Part shown: one piece after another, positions 34,979 through 46,026 of the stretch
Position numbering within the stretch: position 1 is the stretch's first letter
Layout of the letters: each line of letters starts with the position of its first letter
Assembly: GCF_001500025.1 (NCBI RefSeq)
Contig: NZ_LQIW01000013.1
Span: 1-64,000 of the forward strand
Source of the DNA: Mycobacterium sp. IS-1590
GTDB lineage: Bacteria; Actinomycetota; Actinomycetes; Mycobacteriales; Mycobacteriaceae
DNA length: 64,000 bases
Direction of reading: 5' to 3'
The notes under the pieces: generated by a model
The model's database searches: none
What the model saw: the letters and a program-made list of their open reading frames with translations, nothing else
What the model was told of the DNA's origin: nothing
Position numbers and translations under genes: made by a program

Positions 34979-35347
34979 TCAGGAGTACGGCGGCGGCGCG
35001 GGCGGCGGCATTGCGCCCGGTGGTGGGGCCTGCGGCGCGAATCGCCAGTTGTCCGGGTTTTTCGGCGAGTAGACGACGGGAAACAGTTGGCCCATCGTCG
35101 GCCAGTTGTCGACGTCGACCTCGAGCCGCTGGTACACGACATGCTCGTTGACCGTGGGCCCGTTGATGACTCCGGTGATCGTGACGTACTGCGGGCCGGT
35201 GACGTCGGTCGGGCGCGGGCTGACGCCGGTGACCAGCAGTTGACCCGCCGGCCAGTCAGTCGGGGTACCGCGACGGCGCATCAGCATCGGTCGGGCCAGC
35301 AGCACCAGCGCACCGACCAGCAGCAGTATCACCGCGAATTCCCACAT
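34979..35347 (-). CDS. Small membrane protein with Pro-rich C terminus
   Basis: A 122-residue protein. One N-terminal segment ([20 protein letters not shown], 1-20) anchors a beta-rich soluble region ([31 protein letters not shown], about 48-80) and a Pro/Ala tail ([16 protein letters not shown]). Function unknown. The ATG is only 23 bases from hisN on the opposite strand, so the two share a very compact divergent promoter region. Confidence 0.72.
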   Translation of the reverse strand: MWEFAVILLLVGALVLLARPMLMRRRGTPTDWPAGQLLVTGVSPRPTDVTGPQYVTITGVINGPTVNEHVVYQRLEVDVDNWPTMGQLFPVVYSPKNPDNWRFAPQAPPPGAMPPPAPPPYS

Positions 35348-35370
35348 CCCGACATGGTAGGACGACAGGC

Positions 35371-36165
35371 ATGAATCCCGAGGCGGACGACCTCACGCTG
35401 GCACTCTCATTGGCCGACGAGGCCGATGCCCGGACCATGGCCCGCTTCGGCGCCGTCGACCTCGTCGTCGAGACCAAACCCGACCTGACCCCGGCCACCG
35501 ACGCCGACCTCGACGTGGAATCGATGATCCGGAAACGACTCGCCGAACAGCGCCCGGACGATTCGGTGTTCGGCGAGGAGTTCGGCGGCACCCAGGAGTT
35601 CGGGGGCCGACAGTGGATCGTCGACCCGATCGACGGCACCAAGAACTTCGTCCGCGGGGTGCCGGTGTGGGCGACGCTGATCGCGCTGTTGCACGACGGC
35701 ATACCCGTGCTCGGCGTGGTGAGCGCACCCGCGCTGCACCGGCGGTGGTGGGCGGTGACCGGACGCGGTGCGTACGCGAAGGTGTCCGGGCAAGACGAGC
35801 GACGACTGAGCGTGTCGAAGGTCGACGAGCTCGGCGCGGCGAGCCTGGCGTTCTCCAGCCTTTCGGGGTGGGCCGACCGCGGCATCCGCGACCGGTTCGT
35901 GGCGCTGACCGATGCGGTGTGGCGGGTGCGCGGATACGGCGACTTCTACAACTACTGCCTCGTCGCGGAGGGCGCCGTCGACATCGCGATGGAGCCGGAA
36001 GTCTCGACGTGGGACCTGGCGCCGCTCGACATCCTGGTGCGCGAGGCCGGCGGCCGCTTCACCAACCTCGCAGGTGAGGCCGGACCGCACGGCGGTAGCG
36101 CGGTCGCGACCAACGGGCTGCTGCACGACGTGGTGCTGCGCAGCCTGTCGGCACCCGGGCTGTGA
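35371..36165 (+). CDS. hisN: Histidinol-phosphatase / inositol monophosphatase-family HisN
   Basis: A 264-residue metal-dependent phosphatase. GEEFGG (about 69-74), [18 protein letters not shown] (about 88-105) and [15 protein letters not shown] (about 213-227) are the Mg2+-binding motifs of the inositol monophosphatase fold. The same place and length as Rv3137, characterised as histidinol phosphatase HisN in M. tuberculosis, upstream of fadE24. AGGA is seven bases before the ATG. An inositol-type phosphatase cannot be excluded from sequence alone. Confidence 0.85.
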   Translation: MNPEADDLTLALSLADEADARTMARFGAVDLVVETKPDLTPATDADLDVESMIRKRLAEQRPDDSVFGEEFGGTQEFGGRQWIVDPIDGTKNFVRGVPVWATLIALLHDGIPVLGVVSAPALHRRWWAVTGRGAYAKVSGQDERRLSVSKVDELGAASLAFSSLSGWADRGIRDRFVALTDAVWRVRGYGDFYNYCLVAEGAVDIAMEPEVSTWDLAPLDILVREAGGRFTNLAGEAGPHGGSAVATNGLLHDVVLRSLSAPGL

Positions 36166-36186
36166 GTTCGACAACAACTTACCGAT

Positions 36187-36222
36187 GAGTCAGTTCGGAT
36201 ACCTTACTCTGGAGTCAGTTCG
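36187..36222 (+). promoter_or_regulatory. Direct repeats GAGTCAGTTCG upstream of fadE24
   Basis: GAGTCAGTTCG occurs twice (36187-36197 and 36212-36222), 25 bases apart, with a third partial GAGTTCGGA just after. A TTACTC/TACCTT stretch between the copies could supply a -10. The repeats lie 40-75 bases before the fadE24 start; spacing of about 2.4 helix turns suits an activator or repressor binding on one face. Confidence 0.5.
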
Positions 36223-36261
36223 ACGAGTTCGGACGTCACCAATCAAAGCGAGGCAGTCGAA

Positions 36262-37653
36262 ATGAGCAAGAACCTGCCGTCGAAAAACGGATCCAAGTCG
36301 AAGCGAAGCGACAAAGAGAGCGCCGTCGGCCTGAAGAAGCACAAGCGTTCCGCGACCGATCTCGGACTCGCGCTGATCACTCCCCTGGTCGGGCAGGAAT
36401 TCCTGGACCGCCACCACCTGCGCGATCCGCTCAACCGTGGGTTGAAGTACGGCGTCAAGCAGGTGTTCTCGTTCGCGGGCGCGGCCGGCAGGCAGTTCAA
36501 ACGCGTCTCGGGCAACCAGAGCGGGCCGACGCGGCTGAAGAAGAGCGGTTCGGATTACTTCGACCTCACCCCTGACGACGAACAGCAGATGATCGTCGAG
36601 ACGGTCAGCGAGTTCGCCGAGGAGATCATCCGCCCCGCGGCACGCGAAGCCGACGAGGCCGCCGACTACCCCGTCGACCTCGTCGCGAAGGCATCCGAAC
36701 TCGGCATCACCGCGATCAACGTGCCCGAGGACTTCGAGGGGATCGCCGCGCACCGCGCAGCCGTGACCAACGTGCTGGTCGCCGAGGCGCTGGCATACGG
36801 CGACATGGGCCTGGCGCTGCCCATCCTGGCTCCTGCGGGTGTCGCGTCGGCGCTCACGCACTGGGGCAGCGCCGACCAGCAGGCCACCTACCTCAAAGAG
36901 TTTGCGGGCGAGAACGTTCCGCAGTCCTGCGTGGCGATTGCCGAACCGCGAGCGCTGTTCGATCCCACCGCCTTGAAGACCACCGCGGTCCGGACCCCGA
37001 GCGGTTACCGCCTCGACGGGGTCAAGTCGCTTGTGCCGGCCGCCGCGAACGCCGAACTGTTCATCGTCGGGGCCCAACTCAACGGCAAGCCGGCGCTGTT
37101 CATCGTCGAATCGGGGTCGAAGGGTCTGCGCATCACGCCCGACCCGGGTATGGGCATCCGTGGAGCGGCGATCGGCCAGGTCGCACTCGACGGGGTCACC
37201 GTGCCGCTGTCGGCGCGCCTCGGCGAGGACGGCGCAAGCGACGAGGACTATTCGGAGGCACTCGCGCTGTCGCGGCTCGGCTGGGCCGCACTTGCCGTCG
37301 GCACCGCCCACGCGGTGCTCGACTACGTCGTTCCATATGTCAAGGAGCGCCGCGCATTCGGTGAACCGATCGCGCACCGTCAGGCGGTCGCGTTCATGTG
37401 CGCCAACATGGCGATCGAGTTCGACGGTCTGCGCTTGATCACCTGGCGCGGCGCGTCACGGGCTGATCAGGGTCTGCCGTTCGCCCGCGAGGCCGCGCTG
37501 GCCAAACGGTTGGGCACCGACAAGGGCATGCAGATCGGCCTGGACGGCGTGCAGCTGCTCGGCGGCCACGGCTACACCAAGGAACATCCCGTCGAGCGCT
37601 GGTACCGCGATCTGCGCGCCATCGGCGTCGCCGAGGGCGTCGTCGTCATCTGA
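36262..37653 (+). CDS. fadE24: Acyl-CoA dehydrogenase FadE24
   Basis: A 463-residue acyl-CoA dehydrogenase with a basic N-terminal extension (SKNLPSKNGSKSKRSDKESAV, 1-21) and a further ~65-residue helical addition before the core TPDDEQQMIVETVSEFAEEII. Core strand AIAEPRALFDPTALKTTAV replaces the usual TEP..GSD. The end HGYTKEHPVERWYRDLRAIGVAEGV keeps the catalytic Glu. Gene order hisN-fadE24-fadE23 matches the isoniazid-induced Rv3137-Rv3139-Rv3140 locus. It probably works as a heteromer with FadE23. Confidence 0.85.
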   Translation: MSKNLPSKNGSKSKRSDKESAVGLKKHKRSATDLGLALITPLVGQEFLDRHHLRDPLNRGLKYGVKQVFSFAGAAGRQFKRVSGNQSGPTRLKKSGSDYFDLTPDDEQQMIVETVSEFAEEIIRPAAREADEAADYPVDLVAKASELGITAINVPEDFEGIAAHRAAVTNVLVAEALAYGDMGLALPILAPAGVASALTHWGSADQQATYLKEFAGENVPQSCVAIAEPRALFDPTALKTTAVRTPSGYRLDGVKSLVPAAANAELFIVGAQLNGKPALFIVESGSKGLRITPDPGMGIRGAAIGQVALDGVTVPLSARLGEDGASDEDYSEALALSRLGWAALAVGTAHAVLDYVVPYVKERRAFGEPIAHRQAVAFMCANMAIEFDGLRLITWRGASRADQGLPFAREAALAKRLGTDKGMQIGLDGVQLLGGHGYTKEHPVERWYRDLRAIGVAEGVVVI

Positions 37654-37688
37654 GTCATCATCTGAGACTCACGAGCGAAAGTCGAACC

Positions 37689-38903
37689 ATGGCAATCAAT
37701 CTGGAACTGCCGCGAAAGCTCGAGGCGGTCATCGAGAAGGCCCATCAGGGGGCCGCGGAGATGTTGCGTCCGGTCTCCCGCAAGTGGGATCTGCGCGAGC
37801 ACGAATACCCGGTCGAGCTGGACACCCTGGCCACCCTCTTCGAGGGCATCCAGGACGCGAAGGCGTTCGCGTTCGCGGGCGCCGAGGCGTTCGCGGGCGG
37901 TGACGAGCCCAGGGACGCCAACCACAACGGCGCGAACATGTCAGCAGTGCTCAACGTGATGGAGATCAGTTGGGGTGACGTGGCTTTGATGCTGTCGGTG
38001 CCTCGTCAGGGGCTCGGCAACGCGGCGATCTCCAGCGTGGCCACCCCCGAACAGCTCGAGCGACTCGGCAAGGACGTGTGGGCCGCGATGGCGATCACCG
38101 AGCCGGACTTCGGCTCGGATTCGGCGGCGGTGTCGACGACGGCCCGGCTTGACGGCGACGAGTACGTGATCAACGGCGAGAAGATCTTCGTCACGGCCGG
38201 CTCCCGGGCCACCCACATCGTGGTGTGGGCGACACTGGACAAGTCGCTGGGCCGCGCGGCCATCAAGTCGTTCATCGTTCCGCGCGAGCATCCCGGTGTG
38301 ACAGTCGAGCGACTCGAGGACAAGCTCGGCATCAAGGCCTCCGACACCGCGGTGATCCGGTTCGACGACGTCCGCATCCCCAAAGACAACCTGTTGGGCA
38401 GCCCGGAGATTCACGTCGAGAAGGGTTTTGCCGGGGTCATGGAGACCTTCGACAACACCCGGCCCGTCGTCGCCGCCATGGCTGTGGGCATCGCGCGCGC
38501 CGCCCTCGAGGAGGTGCGCAAGATCCTCACCGAGGCCGGCATCGAGATCTCCTACGACAAGCCCTCGCACGCGCAGAGCGCACCCGCAGCGGAGTTCCTG
38601 CGAATGGAATCCGAATGGGAGGCGGCGTATCTGCTGATGGTCCGCTCGGCGTGGCAGGCCGACAACGACATTCCGAACTCCAAGGAAGCGTCGATGGGCA
38701 AGGCGAAGGCCGGTCGGGTGGCCAGCGACATCACCCTGAAGGCAGTCGAATTGGCCGGCACCGTCGGGTACTCGGAGGTCACGCTGCTGGAGAAGTGGGC
38801 GCGCGACAGCAAGATCCTCGACATCTTCGAGGGCACCCAGCAGATCCAACTGCTGGTGGTCGCGCGCCGGTTGCTCGGTCTGTCGTCGGCCGAGCTGAAG
38901 TAA
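37689..38903 (+). CDS. fadE23: Acyl-CoA dehydrogenase FadE23
   Basis: A 404-residue acyl-CoA dehydrogenase. AITEPDFGSDSAAVSTTARL (FAD/substrate), INGEKIFVTAGSRA, VEKWARDSKILDIFEGTQQIQLLVVARRLLG with the catalytic Glu in FEGT. The gene follows fadE24 by 35 bases on the same strand. Position and length match Rv3140. Together the two form the typical pair of different FadE subunits. Convergent with the oxidoreductase at 38981, separated by a cruciform-like hairpin. Confidence 0.86.
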   Translation: MAINLELPRKLEAVIEKAHQGAAEMLRPVSRKWDLREHEYPVELDTLATLFEGIQDAKAFAFAGAEAFAGGDEPRDANHNGANMSAVLNVMEISWGDVALMLSVPRQGLGNAAISSVATPEQLERLGKDVWAAMAITEPDFGSDSAAVSTTARLDGDEYVINGEKIFVTAGSRATHIVVWATLDKSLGRAAIKSFIVPREHPGVTVERLEDKLGIKASDTAVIRFDDVRIPKDNLLGSPEIHVEKGFAGVMETFDNTRPVVAAMAVGIARAALEEVRKILTEAGIEISYDKPSHAQSAPAAEFLRMESEWEAAYLLMVRSAWQADNDIPNSKEASMGKAKAGRVASDITLKAVELAGTVGYSEVTLLEKWARDSKILDIFEGTQQIQLLVVARRLLGLSSAELK

Positions 38904-38910
38904 TCTCGGC

Positions 38911-38967
38911 CCGGTCGTGAATCTGATGACGCAAATCGCCGAAAAGCGGCGCTGAATTCACAACCGG
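38911..38967. terminator. Bidirectional hairpin between convergent genes
   Basis: CCGGTCGTGAAT (38911-38922) and ATTCACAACCGG (38956-38967) pair with one mismatch, and CGCCG-aaaag-CGGCG forms a second stem inside. The element fills most of the gap between convergent fadE23 and the oxidoreductase, so it probably terminates both. Confidence 0.6.
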
Positions 38968-38980
38968 CGGCTTGATCGAC

Positions 38981-39988
38981 CTAGAAGCCGTCGTGCACGA
39001 CCACCCGGGTGCGGCCGGTGACGCCGCCGCCGATGATCGCGCGCAAGGTGTGCGGCGCCTCCAGAATCGTGACGTCCTTCGTGATGTCGCTGAGATGCTT
39101 CGGCTTGAGCCCGCCCTCGATCTGCCTCCAGATCTCGCGGCGCGGCCCGATCGCGAGCTGAACGGAGTCGATTCCGGCGAGGGTGACGCCGCGCAGGATG
39201 AACGGCATCACCGTCGTAGGGAGGTCGGGCGACCTCGCCAACCCCGAAACCGCTGCCACGCCAGCGTATTTGAGGGTGCTCAGCGTGTAAGCGAGGGTGT
39301 CGCCGCCGACGCTGTCGACGACGGCGGCCCACTTCGACTTGCCGAGCGGGCGGACCTTCTCCCCTTCCTCGGGGACGCGTCCGATCACCTGGTAGGCGCC
39401 CAGGCCCATGAGATAGTCGTGCGCCTCGGCCTTGCCGGTGGATGCGATCACCTCGTAGCCCAGACCGGCCAGCAGGTCCACACTGATGCTGCCGACACCA
39501 CCGGTGGCACCGGTGACCAGTACGGGCCCGTCCTGCGGGCGCACACCGTGCGCGCGGATCGCGTTGACGCTCATGGCCGCGGTGAAGCCGGCGGTCCCGA
39601 TCGCGGCGGCCTCCCCCGTCGTCAACCCGTCGAGCTTGACCAGATAGTCGGCCGGGAAGCGGGCGGTGTCGGCGTATCCGCCGTGCCTGCCGGTTCCGAT
39701 GTCGTAGCCGTGGGCGACGACCCGGTCACCGACGGCGAACTCCGATGACGACGACGCCGTGACCGTGCCGGCCGCGTCGATGCCCGGGATGAGCGGATAC
39801 GACCGGGCCACACCGCCTTTGGGCGTCACGGCGAGGGCGTCCTTGTAGTTGATCCCCGAATACTCGACGGAGATCGTGACCTCACCCTCCGGCAGGAAGG
39901 TGTCGTCGACGACTTCGTGTCGGAGGTCGATGTCCCCTTGCGCGTCCTGATGTGCGACCAAGGCGTTGACTGCGCTCACGACGCCCAT
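38981..39988 (-). CDS. AcuI/YhdH-family MDR oxidoreductase (acryloyl-CoA reductase-like)
   Basis: A 335-residue medium-chain dehydrogenase/reductase without structural zinc. SGINYKDALAVTPKGGVARSYPLIPGIDAAGTV is the family signature, VLVTGATGGVGSISVDLLAGLGYEV binds NADPH, and GRHGGYADTARFPADYLVKL is typical of the quinone oxidoreductase YhdH/YhfP/AcuI branch. It probably reduces an enoyl-CoA such as acryloyl-CoA. Convergent with fadE23. Confidence 0.84.
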   Translation of the reverse strand: MGVVSAVNALVAHQDAQGDIDLRHEVVDDTFLPEGEVTISVEYSGINYKDALAVTPKGGVARSYPLIPGIDAAGTVTASSSSEFAVGDRVVAHGYDIGTGRHGGYADTARFPADYLVKLDGLTTGEAAAIGTAGFTAAMSVNAIRAHGVRPQDGPVLVTGATGGVGSISVDLLAGLGYEVIASTGKAEAHDYLMGLGAYQVIGRVPEEGEKVRPLGKSKWAAVVDSVGGDTLAYTLSTLKYAGVAAVSGLARSPDLPTTVMPFILRGVTLAGIDSVQLAIGPRREIWRQIEGGLKPKHLSDITKDVTILEAPHTLRAIIGGGVTGRTRVVVHDGF

Positions 39989-40026
39989 TGTTCACCTGGG
40001 CCCACGCGGAAGCCGGGGAACGCAAA

Positions 40027-40057
40027 AGTCCCCGGACGCGCGCGGCGCCCGGGGACT
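40027..40057 (-). terminator. Intrinsic terminator of the antigen-85 gene
   Basis: AGTCCCCGG and CCGGGGACT pair perfectly (9 bp) and on the minus strand are followed by TTTTGCG; the hairpin starts 11 bases after the stop of the fbp gene. Confidence 0.82.
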
Positions 40058-40068
40058 CCTGACGTGCC

Positions 40069-41913
<1,845 letters not shown>

Positions 41914-42040
41914 TCCGCGCCCTCTCGGTAGTTCGCGCACCCTCGGCGCGGACGAGCGTCCGCTTGGGGTCGGAATCCGGCGGCGAGTCGGGTACAGACA
42001 CGGTCGCTCGGCGTTCAAGGGTGCGGCCGCGGCCGACGAG

Positions 42041-42076
42041 ACTTTCCATACAACTTTCCATACAAAAAAGTATGGT
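42041..42076 (+). promoter_or_regulatory. Tandem 12-bp repeats plus inverted repeat overlapping a -10
   Basis: ACTTTCCATACA is repeated back to back (42041-42052, 42053-42064); the second copy's CCATAC (42058-42063) is mirrored by GTATGG (42070-42075) across six A's. TATGGT (42071-42076) is a -10 candidate 13 bases before the gene start, so a bound protein would cover the core promoter. Confidence 0.65.
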
Positions 42077-42088
42077 AGCGTTCGGGCC

Positions 42089-43252
42089 ATGACAGCCGCT
42101 CCGGCTCTCCCCCTCGTCGACGCCGATTTCGTCGGCCGGCTCGCCGAACGGGCACCGGAGGCCGAGCGACTGCGCCGATTGCCGGCGGCGACGGTCGACG
42201 AACTGACCGCATCGGGGCTCACCGACCTGCTGGTGCCCGCGCGATACGGCGGTATGCAGGCACCGCTGCCGGCCATCTTCGATCCGGTCCGCCGGATGGC
42301 GCACGGCTGCCCGTCCAGCGCGTGGACCATCGGCTTCTATGTCCTGCACAACTGGATCCTGGCGCTGTTCGACGAGCAGGCCCAGGAGGAGGCGTTCGCG
42401 GCCCGCCCCTTCCTCGCCCCCGCTCCCCTGGCCCCTACGGGTCGAGGGCTGCCGGTGGACGGCGGGATACGGCTGAGCGGCCGTTGGTCGTGGGCCACCG
42501 GCGTGATGCACGGGAACTGGATCATGGTCGGCGCGCTCTGCGGTCCCGACGACGCGATCTTCCCGGCGCTCGCGCTGCTGCCCATCGAGGACGTCACGAT
42601 CCAGGACGTGTGGCACACCGACGGCATGCGCGCCACCGGCTCAAACGACGTCGTGATCAGCGATGCGTTCGTCCCGGAGCACCGGTTGGTCCGCGTCGTC
42701 GACATCTACACCGGCACCGCGCCCGGCGCGGCGCTACACGACGCCGACACCTACCGATGGCCGATGGTGCCCGCACTGGCGCTGCTGGCGGCGATGCCCG
42801 TCCTGGGCGGCGCCGAACGTGTCGCCGAGATCTACGCCGAGCGGTTGTCGCAACGCGTGCTGGCATACGAGGGCGTCATGCAAAAGGACAAGCCGATCGC
42901 GCAGGCCCGCCTCGGAGAGGCCGAGGTGCGCCTGCGGGCGCTGCGCGCCCTCCTTGCCGACACCGTCGGGGAGATCGAGACCATCGTCGCCACCGGTGAT
43001 TCCGTGCCGCGACCCGTGCGCGGGGCGGCCCGGATGGCGGCGGCGCACATCGTTCACGAATCGCGCCAGGTAACCGGGCTGTTGCTCGAGGCGTCGGGGG
43101 CCAGCGCGCATTTCGTCGACAATCCACTGCAACGGATCAAGCGCGACGTCGACGTTGCGGCCGGGCACGTGGTCTTCGACTACGACACGAGTCGAGAGCT
43201 TGCCGGAGCCCTGAGCCTGGGTATGAAGGTGTCACGAACCGCGATGGTGTGA
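42089..43252 (+). CDS. Acyl-CoA-dehydrogenase-fold flavin-dependent monooxygenase
   Basis: A 387-residue protein of the two-component flavin monooxygenase branch of the acyl-CoA dehydrogenase fold (HsaA and HpaB-group-D type). LLVPARYGGMQAPLPAIFDPVRRMAHGCPSSAWTIGFY replaces the N-terminal TEE-type helix set; SGRWSWATGVMHGNWIMVGA and AHIVHESRQVTGLLLEASGASAHFVDNPLQRIKRDVDVAAGH lie in the substrate and flavin regions. No acyl-CoA dehydrogenase catalytic Glu is visible. It needs a partner flavin reductase, not adjacent. ATG 42089 follows the operator promoter directly. Confidence 0.8.
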   Translation: MTAAPALPLVDADFVGRLAERAPEAERLRRLPAATVDELTASGLTDLLVPARYGGMQAPLPAIFDPVRRMAHGCPSSAWTIGFYVLHNWILALFDEQAQEEAFAARPFLAPAPLAPTGRGLPVDGGIRLSGRWSWATGVMHGNWIMVGALCGPDDAIFPALALLPIEDVTIQDVWHTDGMRATGSNDVVISDAFVPEHRLVRVVDIYTGTAPGAALHDADTYRWPMVPALALLAAMPVLGGAERVAEIYAERLSQRVLAYEGVMQKDKPIAQARLGEAEVRLRALRALLADTVGEIETIVATGDSVPRPVRGAARMAAAHIVHESRQVTGLLLEASGASAHFVDNPLQRIKRDVDVAAGHVVFDYDTSRELAGALSLGMKVSRTAMV

Positions 43253-43264
43253 TCGGAGGGAACC

Positions 43265-43654
43265 ATGGCAGAGGACTTGCGCGACCAAGTCACCAAAGCG
43301 TTCCAGAAGAACGTCATGAACCCGATGATGCGGCTCCTGCCGTTCCAGACGTTGCTGGAGACGACGGGGCGCAAGAGCGGCCAACCCCGACGCACTCCGC
43401 TGGGCGGGCGGCGCGTGGGCAACGAGTTCTGGTTCGTCTCCGAGTTCGGCGAGAAATCGCAGTACGTCAAGAACATCCAGGCCGATCCCGCCGTGCGAGT
43501 CCGGTTGAACGGCAAGTGGCACAAGGGAACCGCGCACATCGTGGCCGACGACGATGCGCATGAGCGGTTGCGCAAGCTGCCGCAGTTCAACAGCTTCGGC
43601 GTGCGGACCTTCGGCACGAACCTGCTCACCATCCGGGTCGATCTCGAGGATTGA
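43265..43654 (+). CDS. Ddn-like deazaflavin (F420)-dependent nitroreductase family protein
   Basis: A 129-residue split-barrel protein. LLETTGRKSGQPRRTPLGGRRVGNEFWFVSEFGEKSQYVKNIQADPAVRVRLNGKWHKGTA is the signature of the DUF385/Ddn family that binds F420 and reduces quinones or nitroimidazoles. ATG preceded by GGAGGGAACC. It follows the flavin monooxygenase by 12 bases and is probably cotranscribed, perhaps protecting against or processing its quinone-like product. Confidence 0.88.
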   Translation: MAEDLRDQVTKAFQKNVMNPMMRLLPFQTLLETTGRKSGQPRRTPLGGRRVGNEFWFVSEFGEKSQYVKNIQADPAVRVRLNGKWHKGTAHIVADDDAHERLRKLPQFNSFGVRTFGTNLLTIRVDLED

Positions 43655-43670
43655 CTCGGGTCTTAAGTAA

Positions 43671-43690
43671 AACTAAAGTCAGTTTTAGTT
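43671..43690. promoter_or_regulatory. Candidate operator AACTAAA-N6-TTTAGTT
   Basis: A 20-bp perfect dyad with six-base spacer lies 52 bases before the cupin-dioxygenase operon. AAAACT/AGTTTT gives an overlapping second dyad. It is the only AT-rich palindrome in this region and likely controls the operon; its binding protein may be the TetR encoded inside the operon (48146-48766). Confidence 0.6.
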
Positions 43691-43741
43691 CTTGGTCGGG
43701 CCGCCCCCGGCCCCCGCCGTCATCGTCGATGGAGCGAAATC

Positions 43742-44848
43742 ATGGAATCGTTTGTCCACCTGCGCAAAGGCCGGACTCCCAAGCGCCTGCACGCCGATCT
43801 GGACGGGCTCAAGGACGATGAACTCGGCCGCGGCGGATTCGTCGGCCGCACCGCGAACATCTACCGCCGCCACGACCCCACCGCGTACCGGGCGTCGGGA
43901 CCGCTGCGGCCGGTCGACGTGATGACCAGCGAGCTCAAGCCCAGCGACGCCACCGATGCCGCGGGAACACCGCTGCTGCTGTTCAGCAACCCGGACTGCC
44001 GGATCTCGCTGAGCCGGCGCAGCGAGGAGATGCCGTTCTACGTGCGGCACGTCGACGGGGACCTGCTGTCGTTCGTGCACCGCGGTTCGGGTCGGCTCGA
44101 GACGGAGTTCGGACCCTTGCACTACCGCGAGGGCGACTGGGTCTACGTGCCGAAGGCGACGACGTGGCGGCAGGTTCCCGAAGAGGAGACCACGCTGCTG
44201 ATGATCGAGGCCACCGCCGAGTTCCGCGTCCCGCCGCCGGGGCCCCTCGGCAGGCACTTCCCGTTCGACCCGTCGCAGGTCACCGTGCCCGAACCGCAAC
44301 CGATCGAGGACGGCGACGGGCCTGCGGTCAACGGCGAGTACGAGGTGCGGCTTGTCCACGATGGTGGGCCGACATCGCTGTTCTACCAACATAATCCGAT
44401 CGATGTCGAGGGCTGGCGTGGCGACAACTTCCCGTTCACCTTCAACATCGCCGACTACAACGTCATCGCCAGCGAGAGCGTGCACCTGCCGCCGACCGTG
44501 CACTTGTTCATGGAGGCGACGGGAGTGGCGGTGATGAATTTCCTGCCCCGGCCCGCCGAGAGCGTTCCCGGTACCGAGCGTCCGCCGTGGTACCACCGCA
44601 ACGTCGACTACGACGAGGTGTCCTTCTTCCACGGCGGCGACCTGTTCGGCATCCCGATGCCACCCGGGCTGGTCAGCCACGCCCCGCAGGGTGTGCACCA
44701 CGGCGCACCGGAGAAGGCCCGCGAGCGTGCGCGGCGCAAGTTCGACGAACAGGACCGTGTCGGTTGGTACGTCATCTCCGTCGACACGACCCGGCGGCTG
44801 ACGCCGTCGGCCGAGGTCCTGGCCAACGATTTGGGGCAGCACGCGTGA
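43742..44848 (+). CDS. Homogentisate 1,2-dioxygenase-like cupin
   Basis: A 368-residue double-cupin protein of the homogentisate dioxygenase family. The C-terminal cupin has the ligand region WYHRNVDYDEVSFFHGGD (about 282-299) with PQGVHHGAPE carrying a further His. The family opens aromatic rings of homogentisate-type substrates with Fe(II) and O2. The usual size is about 430 residues, so this member is shorter and not necessarily a tyrosine-pathway enzyme. It is the first gene of a long operon with overlapping joints, none of which encodes fumarylacetoacetase. Confidence 0.82.
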   Translation: MESFVHLRKGRTPKRLHADLDGLKDDELGRGGFVGRTANIYRRHDPTAYRASGPLRPVDVMTSELKPSDATDAAGTPLLLFSNPDCRISLSRRSEEMPFYVRHVDGDLLSFVHRGSGRLETEFGPLHYREGDWVYVPKATTWRQVPEEETTLLMIEATAEFRVPPPGPLGRHFPFDPSQVTVPEPQPIEDGDGPAVNGEYEVRLVHDGGPTSLFYQHNPIDVEGWRGDNFPFTFNIADYNVIASESVHLPPTVHLFMEATGVAVMNFLPRPAESVPGTERPPWYHRNVDYDEVSFFHGGDLFGIPMPPGLVSHAPQGVHHGAPEKARERARRKFDEQDRVGWYVISVDTTRRLTPSAEVLANDLGQHA

Positions 44849-46026
44849 CGACGGCCGTGAAGCACGAGTACGACCGCATTCCGTATCTCGTTGCCTACCA
44901 GAACACTTCGGGCGTTCGCGACGTGTACGGCGGGGTCGCCGAACTGGTGGTGCTCGAGAGCCACCTGCTGCGGCCCAAGGACAAACCCTCCGATACCGTG
45001 CTGGTGTTCATGCACCCCATCGGCGGCGGTGCCTACCTGCCGATGATGAACGGGCTCGCCCGGGCGGGACACCACGTCATCTACTGCAACAGCCGGTTTC
45101 GCGGCACCGACTCGGCGCTGTTGATGGAGAAGGTCGTCGAGGACCTCGGCGAATGCATCAAGGACGCCAAGAGCCGCTTGGGCTATTCGAAGGTGGTGCT
45201 GGCCGGATGGAGCGGCGGCGGCTCGCTGTCGGTGTTCTACCAGCAGCAGGCCCAGCACCCCACGATCACCGCAAGCCCGTCGGGCGACGGGCCGGACCTG
45301 ACGAAACTCGGCCTCGTGCCCGCCGACGGGCTGATGCTGCTGGCCGCCCACATCAGCCGCCACGGCACCTTGACCGAGTGGCTCGACGCGTCGATCCTCG
45401 ACGAGGCCGATCCGACCAAGCGCGATCCGGAACTGGATCTGTACAACCCGGACAACCCGAACCAGCCGCCTTATTCGCAGGAGTTCCTCGACCGCTACCG
45501 AAAGGCGCAGATCGACCGTAATCGGCGAATCACCAAGTGGGTCAAGCACAAGCTCGCCGAGCTCGAGGCGGCGGGCCGACCCGACGACGAGTTCGCGTTC
45601 GTCGTGCACGGCACCATGGCCGACCCCCGCTGGCTGGACCCCGCCGTCGACCCGAACGGACGCACACCCGGCACCTGCTACCTGGGTGATCCCCAGGTGG
45701 TCAACAACAGCCCGGTCGGGCTGGCGCGGTTCTGCACACTGCGCAGCTGGCTGTCGCAGTGGAGCTACGACGACGCCAACGGCGACGCCGTGGCGTGCGG
45801 TCCGGACATCGCGGTGCCGACCCTGGTGATCGGCAACCTCGCCGACGACGCCTGCACACCGAGCCACACCCGCAGGCTGTACGAGGCGATCGGGCATCAT
45901 GACAAGGAGATGCACGAGATTCCGGGCGCGAACCACTACTACGCCGGCCCAGACCAGCGCGACAAGCTGCGCGAAGCCGTCGGCGTCGTCACCGACTGGT
46001 TGCACAGGCACGGCTTCTCACTATGA
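44845..46026 (+). CDS. Alpha/beta hydrolase
   Basis: A 393-residue serine hydrolase. VFMHPIGGGAYLPMMNGLARAG forms the oxyanion-hole side, GWSGGGSLSVFY carries the nucleophilic Ser (about residue 120), and the end HEIPGANHYYAGPDQ has the catalytic His. The insert between about 140 and 260 is larger than usual. GTG 44845 overlaps the cupin stop by four bases. It could hydrolyse a ring-cleavage product or an acyl ester, in place of the missing fumarylacetoacetase. Confidence 0.82.
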   Translation: MTTAVKHEYDRIPYLVAYQNTSGVRDVYGGVAELVVLESHLLRPKDKPSDTVLVFMHPIGGGAYLPMMNGLARAGHHVIYCNSRFRGTDSALLMEKVVEDLGECIKDAKSRLGYSKVVLAGWSGGGSLSVFYQQQAQHPTITASPSGDGPDLTKLGLVPADGLMLLAAHISRHGTLTEWLDASILDEADPTKRDPELDLYNPDNPNQPPYSQEFLDRYRKAQIDRNRRITKWVKHKLAELEAAGRPDDEFAFVVHGTMADPRWLDPAVDPNGRTPGTCYLGDPQVVNNSPVGLARFCTLRSWLSQWSYDDANGDAVACGPDIAVPTLVIGNLADDACTPSHTRRLYEAIGHHDKEMHEIPGANHYYAGPDQRDKLREAVGVVTDWLHRHGFSL

